A stretch of DNA of 9,758 nt from Flemingiibacterium sp045579745 (lineage in GTDB: Bacteria; Bacillota; Clostridia; Oscillospirales; CAG-272), in contig JAZNMQ010000088.1 in the NCBI GenBank assembly GCA_045579745.1, positions 1 to 9,758 on the forward strand, in the 5' to 3' direction. This document shows, in pieces, positions 6,179 through 9,758 of this stretch. The position numbers were made by a program, and so were the translations under genes. Below the pieces are notes generated by a model. It made no database searches. It was not told where the DNA came from and saw only the letters and a program-made list of their open reading frames with translations. The stretch's first letter is position 1. Each line of letters begins with the position of its first letter.

Positions 6179-6200
6179 CAAAGTAATAATTTGTTATAAT
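6172..6200 (+). promoter_or_regulatory. SigA-type promoter of the GHL10-amidase gene
   Basis: TTGCAA (6172-6177) and TATAAT (6195-6200) are separated by 17 bases. TG at 6192-6193 makes it an extended -10 promoter. The expected transcript start near 6207 gives a leader of about 29 bases before the ATG at 6236. Confidence 0.85.
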
Positions 6201-6235
6201 TAATATATATTGTTGCACAAATAAGTGAGGTAGCC

Positions 6236-9200
6236 ATGTACTCGTCAGACAACAGACCGCCGCGCCGTCCGAAAAAGGCTTATGATATAACAAGGCTTGT
6301 GAAAATCCTGCTCATTGCTGCGCTTTTGGCGTTCATTTCCGCAGGTGTGATCATTGTTGCCGACAGCATTTCGCGCTCGGCTCCAAGCGGTGAGCTGTCG
6401 TCAAATCCCTCGCAAACTATCCCCCCCGAAATTCAGAATCAAAACGATGCACCGATCAACAAGCTTGCCGACCCTGCCTCAGAGGTGCGTGGTATTTACA
6501 TAGCGTCGGTTTTGAATATCAACTACCCGTCAAAGCAAGGCATCTCGTCAGATGATCTCAAAGCTGAGCTTGACGAAATAATAGAGAATTGCCTTGCGAC
6601 AAATATAAATACGATATATTTTCAGGTTCGCCCTGCATCGGACGCGCTTTATGACTCCGATATATTCCCCGTTTCCAAATATCTGACGGGTACGCAAGGC
6701 GCACCTCTGCCAGACGGCTTCGACCCTCTTGCATATCTTGTTGAAGCCGCGCACGAGAGGGGGATCTTCGTTGAAGCATGGGTCAATCCTCTGCGCGTTA
6801 CAGTCGGCTCTGCTTCAAAGCCTGAGCATGATGTAAATGCCCTTTCAGAGGGCCATCCGGCAAGGCTTCATCCCGAATATGTCGTAAAATATGACGACGG
6901 ACGGCTCTATTATAACTGCGGAATGCCTGAAGTGAGAAGGCTTATTGCAGATGGCGTAGCCGAGCTTGCGGCTAAATACAATATCGACGGAATTATTTTT
7001 GACGATTATTTCTATCCTTATCCGGTTTACGCCTCGAATGGGAAACTTGCCGTCTTCGACGATGACGAGGCGTTTAATAAATACGGCAGTAATATGAGTC
7101 TTGACGATTGGCGTCGCGATAATGTAAACAAAATGATCGAGCAATGCTACACTTCAATCAAAGCGGTAAATTCCGATTGCAAATTCGGAGTCGCTCCGTT
7201 CGGAATATGGCAGAACGACGACGGCAAGAATGGCGGAAGCAAGACAAACGGACTTGAATCCTACGAATCAATTTACTGTGACCCGATCGCATGGGCAAAG
7301 GGCGGATATGTCGACTACCTCGCGCCGCAGATCTATTGGCGCTTCAGCTCCACGTCAGCTCCCTATGGCGAGCTCGTCAGATGGTGGAACGCAATGCTTG
7401 ACGGAACAGGCGTCGAGCTTTTGATAAGCCACGGAATTTACAACTACGAAACATGGGAAGCTCCCGAAAACGAGCTCCGCGACCAGATAGTATTCGCGCG
7501 AAGCGAGCTGAATTACCGAGGCTCGATCCTTTACGGCTACGACGCTCTGATAAGGGATGTCAACGGACTTTTTAATGAAACGCGCGAGGTGTTTAATGAC
7601 GAGATTATTTATACAGACGCCGTTTCAAATGACCGCGATCTGATAATCAGCATTCCCTACAGCGGAAGCTACATCGACGGCGAGGGAACCTTTGTTATCG
7701 GAACATCCGACCCGACAGAGCTTCTTTATATCGACGGAGTGCAGATCGGACGAACGAAAAGCGGATATTTTTCGCATTATCTGAATCTGAAAAGCCCAAA
7801 GAACACATTCACCTTTGAGCATAAGGGCAAGACTGTCGAATATGTCATCTACAAAGGAACTCAGCCGGTGGCCCAAGCCCCGATAACATATCCCACGCTT
7901 GATTCTCCGGGAATCGCATCGGTAACACCATCCTATGAATGGTTCGGCAGGGGAACCCTGCCCGTCAGCGTGACCGCACCCAAGGGTTCAACCGTCACAG
8001 CTGAGCTCGACGGAAAGAAAATCACGCTGAGTCCGACGATTTATTCGCCAAATCAAGGCGGATATATGAAAGAGGTTTTCACAGGAAGCTTTAACCTTTC
8101 CGCAAATGCAGGAGAGATACGCGACCTCGGAACGATTAAATTCAAATCGGTATTTGCGGGTGAAACCTACACCGCAGAATCGGCTAATATACGCGTAGGA
8201 GGCTCGGGGGCTGCCATACCGATAGAGATTATCTCTGATGACACGGAAATGAAGATACAGCCCGACAGCTGGTATTACGACGATTACACGCCTCAATCGG
8301 CAGGAATGCGTGACAATGCTGTTTCACTTTCAAGCGGATTGTACAAGCTCCGCTGCGGCGGATATGTTTCGGCAGATAAAATCAAGGAAATCGACACCGA
8401 TACGATTCCGATTGCAAAGCTCGACTCAGCTGTTATTACAAGCGACGGCGAGGCGACATATATTAAGCTCAAGGCAAGCGAAAATATCCCCGTAAACTGC
8501 TATATTGAAAACGGAGAGTTCTGCGTCACCGTATACAACATGGACGCACAAAATGCGCCAAAGCTTGAGATGGCGGACAATCCGCTTTTCACATCTGCAA
8601 GAGGTGAAAAAAGTGCAAAGGCAAACGCTTACAAGTACTTTATGAAGCTTGTTGCGCTTGAAAACTTCTATGGCTTTGACCACTACTACGAGGACGGGTA
8701 TCTTATAGTAGAGCTTACAAATCCCAAAGCTCTCGACGACGGAGCTACTCCCCTTTTAAACAAGACTATCATTCTTGATGCAGGTCACGGCGGAAAGAAT
8801 CCGGGTGCGCTCGGCCCCCTCGGTGCAGCAGACGGTGCATTAAATGAGTCTGATTTCAATCTTGAGATCGTTCTCGCCGCTGAGAAATATCTAAAGGATC
8901 TCGGTGCGAATGTCATTCAGATACGCGACCGCGACTGCGAGATCGATGTTCCGATTGCCGATAGAATGCAGACGCTTATTGATGTTCAGCCTGACCTTGT
9001 AATATCAATTCATCAAAATTCCATGCCGTATACAACCGATATTACAAAGGTTCGCGGACTTGTCGGGCTGTATTGGGCTGATTCGGGATATATGCTGACA
9101 GATGTTATGGGAGAGGTGCTCAGCAGCGAGCTCGGCAAGCTTGACCGTTCGCCGACTAAGCAGCGTCTTGCAATGGTTCGCAATCCAAAGTTCCCTGCAA

Positions 9201-9340
9201 CGCTGATTGAAACCTGCTTTATCACCTCGGTTGAGGAATATGAGGTCATGATGCAGTCAGGCACGATTGATCGCATTGCAAGATCAATCGCCGACGGCGT
9301 GCTCGCGTATTACGAGAATCAGCGAAAATATATTAAGTAA
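6236..9340 (+). CDS. Membrane-anchored GHL10 glycoside hydrolase fused to an Amidase_3 domain
   Basis: The 1034-aa protein appears to be a bifunctional wall enzyme. A basic N terminus is followed by one membrane segment (about 21-43) and a Ser/Pro/Asn-rich linker (44-80), so the rest should lie outside the membrane. Residues about 84-450 form a GHL10/DUF187 domain (YngK, E. coli DigH/YddW): VRGIYIAS (84-91), NTIYFQVRP (125-133), FVEAWVNPLR (178-187), DGIIFDDYFYPYP (251-263, acidic candidate catalytic residues) and YVDYLAPQIYW (358-368). Residues about 465-545 and 560-655 look like two Ig-like beta domains (DGEGTFVIGTSDP, LYIDGVQIGR). LYKLRCGGYVS (702-712) is SH3b-like. The Amidase_3 domain (about 843-1030) keeps all key residues: His851 in DAGHGG, Glu871 in LNESDF, His926 in SIHQN, Glu992 in LIETCF. 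The ATG has a modest GTGAGG (6225-6230) five bases upstream. No frameshift is visible. Confidence 0.9.
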   Translation: MYSSDNRPPRRPKKAYDITRLVKILLIAALLAFISAGVIIVADSISRSAPSGELSSNPSQTIPPEIQNQNDAPINKLADPASEVRGIYIASVLNINYPSKQGISSDDLKAELDEIIENCLATNINTIYFQVRPASDALYDSDIFPVSKYLTGTQGAPLPDGFDPLAYLVEAAHERGIFVEAWVNPLRVTVGSASKPEHDVNALSEGHPARLHPEYVVKYDDGRLYYNCGMPEVRRLIADGVAELAAKYNIDGIIFDDYFYPYPVYASNGKLAVFDDDEAFNKYGSNMSLDDWRRDNVNKMIEQCYTSIKAVNSDCKFGVAPFGIWQNDDGKNGGSKTNGLESYESIYCDPIAWAKGGYVDYLAPQIYWRFSSTSAPYGELVRWWNAMLDGTGVELLISHGIYNYETWEAPENELRDQIVFARSELNYRGSILYGYDALIRDVNGLFNETREVFNDEIIYTDAVSNDRDLIISIPYSGSYIDGEGTFVIGTSDPTELLYIDGVQIGRTKSGYFSHYLNLKSPKNTFTFEHKGKTVEYVIYKGTQPVAQAPITYPTLDSPGIASVTPSYEWFGRGTLPVSVTAPKGSTVTAELDGKKITLSPTIYSPNQGGYMKEVFTGSFNLSANAGEIRDLGTIKFKSVFAGETYTAESANIRVGGSGAAIPIEIISDDTEMKIQPDSWYYDDYTPQSAGMRDNAVSLSSGLYKLRCGGYVSADKIKEIDTDTIPIAKLDSAVITSDGEATYIKLKASENIPVNCYIENGEFCVTVYNMDAQNAPKLEMADNPLFTSARGEKSAKANAYKYFMKLVALENFYGFDHYYEDGYLIVELTNPKALDDGATPLLNKTIILDAGHGGKNPGALGPLGAADGALNESDFNLEIVLAAEKYLKDLGANVIQIRDRDCEIDVPIADRMQTLIDVQPDLVISIHQNSMPYTTDITKVRGLVGLYWADSGYMLTDVMGEVLSSELGKLDRSPTKQRLAMVRNPKFPATLIETCFITSVEEYEVMMQSGTIDRIARSIADGVLAYYENQRKYIK

Positions 9341-9347
9341 AAGCATT

Positions 9348-9386
9348 GGGGAAGGAGCGCTTCTTGACAGAAGCTATTCCTTCCCC
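9348..9386 (+). terminator. Long hairpin after the GHL10-amidase gene, probable transcript end
   Basis: The outer arms GGGGAAGGA (9348-9356) and TCCTTCCCC (9378-9386) pair perfectly, and an inner stem GCTTCT/AGAAGC (9359-9364/9369-9374) caps it with a TGAC loop. It begins seven bases after the stop codon. The flank GAGCCTTATATA is not T-rich, so termination efficiency is uncertain. Confidence 0.5.
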
Positions 9387-9446
9387 GAGCCTTATATACG
9401 ACGAAATATGATGTTCCTTATACAGCTAAAAATTTCTAAAAACCTA

Positions 9447-9475
9447 TTGACAAGCGAGTCGAAATGTGGTATACT
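9447..9475 (+). promoter_or_regulatory. SigA-type promoter of the tRNA cluster
   Basis: TTGACA (9447-9452) and TATACT (9470-9475) are separated by exactly 17 bases, with TG at 9467-9468 giving an extended -10. The predicted transcript start near 9482 lies only a few bases before the mature tRNA-Lys 5' end at 9486. Confidence 0.88.
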
Positions 9476-9485
9476 TTATAGGTAC

Positions 9486-9561
9486 GAGCCACTAGCTCAG
9501 CAGGCAGAGCATTTGACTTTTAATCAAAGGGTCTGGAGTTCGAATCTCCAACGGAGCACCA
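9486..9561 (+). tRNA. tRNA-Lys (anticodon UUU), atypical acceptor stem
   Basis: The 76-nt gene includes an encoded CCA (9559-9561). The D arm is GCTC/GAGC with an 8-base loop containing GG. The anticodon stem TTTGA/TCAAA is perfect, and anticodon TTT is at 9519-9521 in loop CTTTTAA. The T arm TGGAG/CTCCA has the standard TTCGAAT loop. The acceptor strands GAGCCAC (9486-9492) and ACGGAGC (9551-9557) form only three Watson-Crick pairs (1-72, 4-69, 5-68), with A-G, G-A, A-C and C-A at the others. The 5' strand is the usual one for bacterial tRNA-Lys, while the 3' strand would suit a 5' GCTCCGT partner. Confidence 0.85.
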
Positions 9562-9569
9562 TTATTAGT

Positions 9570-9646
9570 GGACTGCTAGCTCAGTCGGTTAGAGCATCTG
9601 ACTGTTAATCAGAGGGTCTGGGGTTCAAGTCCCCGGCAGTCCGCCA
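9570..9646 (+). tRNA. tRNA-Asn (anticodon GUU)
   Basis: The 77-nt gene is canonical. The acceptor GGACTGC/GCAGTCC is perfect, the D arm GCTC/GAGC has GG in its loop, and the anticodon stem TCTGA/TCAGA carries GTT at 9604-9606. The T arm TGGGG/CCCCG has a TTCAAGT loop and one U-G pair. Discriminator G is followed by an encoded CCA. It lies 8 bases after tRNA-Lys and is almost certainly in the same transcript. Confidence 0.97.
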
Positions 9647-9651
9647 TATTT

Positions 9652-9738
9652 GGGGGTGTATTCCATTAAAGAGATGGGGAGGTCTGTAAAACCTTTGTCT
9701 GACGGCACGAGTGGGCGCGATACCCTCTACCCCCACCA
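9652..9738 (+). tRNA. tRNA-Tyr-like element (GUA), divergent; possibly a pseudogene
   Basis: The 87-nt segment has the length and outline of a class II tRNA-Tyr. The acceptor is GGGGGTG/TACCCCC (six Watson-Crick pairs and one G-U), with discriminator A and an encoded CCA (9736-9738). The loop CTGTAAA puts anticodon GTA at 9686-9688, on the stem GAGGT/ACCTT. A variable-arm hairpin TGTC-TGAC-GGCA is possible. Odd points: the D arm is poor and competes with the anticodon stem, as if about two bases were missing. The D loop lacks the GG that contacts the T loop. The T arm reads GTGGG-CGCGATA-CCCTC, with CG instead of TT at positions 54-55 and one stem mismatch. It may be a decaying gene, an assembly artefact or a tRNA-like RNA. 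Confidence 0.5.
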
Positions 9739-9758
9739 TAAATGAATTCAATAATGAT

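Noticed and set aside
9267..9608. A plus-strand open frame of 113 codons running from the end of the GHL10-amidase gene into the tRNAs
   Set aside because: It overlaps the real gene in another frame, crosses the terminator hairpin and promoter, and reads through tRNA-Lys into tRNA-Asn.
1..9758. Mobile elements, phage genes, CRISPR arrays or defence systems
   Set aside because: No transposase, integrase, terminal inverted repeats, direct-repeat array or defence gene was recognised; the genes are core metabolism, translation and wall enzymes.

Overview
The window looks like chromosomal DNA of a clostridial Firmicute, plausibly an Oscillospirales/Ruminococcaceae-type gut bacterium. This is a judgement from protein sequence style (EF-Tu, MetK), an FMN riboswitch in front of a RibU-type ECF S component, an S-box (SAM-I) leader in front of metK, a CwlD-like amidase of the kind found in endospore formers, and strong Shine-Dalgarno sequences. 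The sequence alone does not fix the species.

Left part (1-2144): the 3' end of fusA (EF-G), a 99-bp spacer with a perfect hairpin, tuf (EF-Tu), and a G/C-rich intrinsic terminator. This is the end of a translation-factor operon of the rpsL-rpsG-fusA-tuf type.

Middle part (2161-4946): two riboswitch-controlled units in tandem. An FMN riboswitch starts 16 bases after the tuf terminator stem. It precedes ribU (riboflavin uptake) and a tightly coupled small membrane-protein gene of the Sm_multidrug_ex/COG2426 type. Pairings readable in the leader suggest that FMN controls exposure of the ribU Shine-Dalgarno sequence. Seven bases after the membrane-protein gene a strong extended -10 promoter begins, followed by a SAM-I riboswitch with an intrinsic terminator and then metK (SAM synthetase), the usual feedback loop. 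A 13-bp hairpin terminator closes metK.

Right part (4999-9340): cell-envelope genes. On the minus strand lie a 90-aa NfeD-like membrane protein and a membrane-anchored CwlD-like N-acetylmuramoyl-L-alanine amidase. Divergent from them is a 1034-aa membrane-anchored protein that joins a GHL10 (DUF187, YngK/DigH-like) glycoside hydrolase domain, a long beta-rich middle region, and a complete Amidase_3 domain at the C terminus. The two catalytic domains together could strip peptides from peptidoglycan glycans and then cut the bare strands. This fusion is the most interesting protein in the window.

Right end (9447-9738): a promoter drives a tRNA cluster: tRNA-Lys(UUU), tRNA-Asn(GUU) and a tRNA-Tyr(GUA)-like element. 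The Asn gene is canonical. The Lys gene has an acceptor stem with only three Watson-Crick pairs, and the Tyr-like element lacks the conserved D-loop GG and T-loop TT. No insertion sequence, phage gene or CRISPR array was seen.
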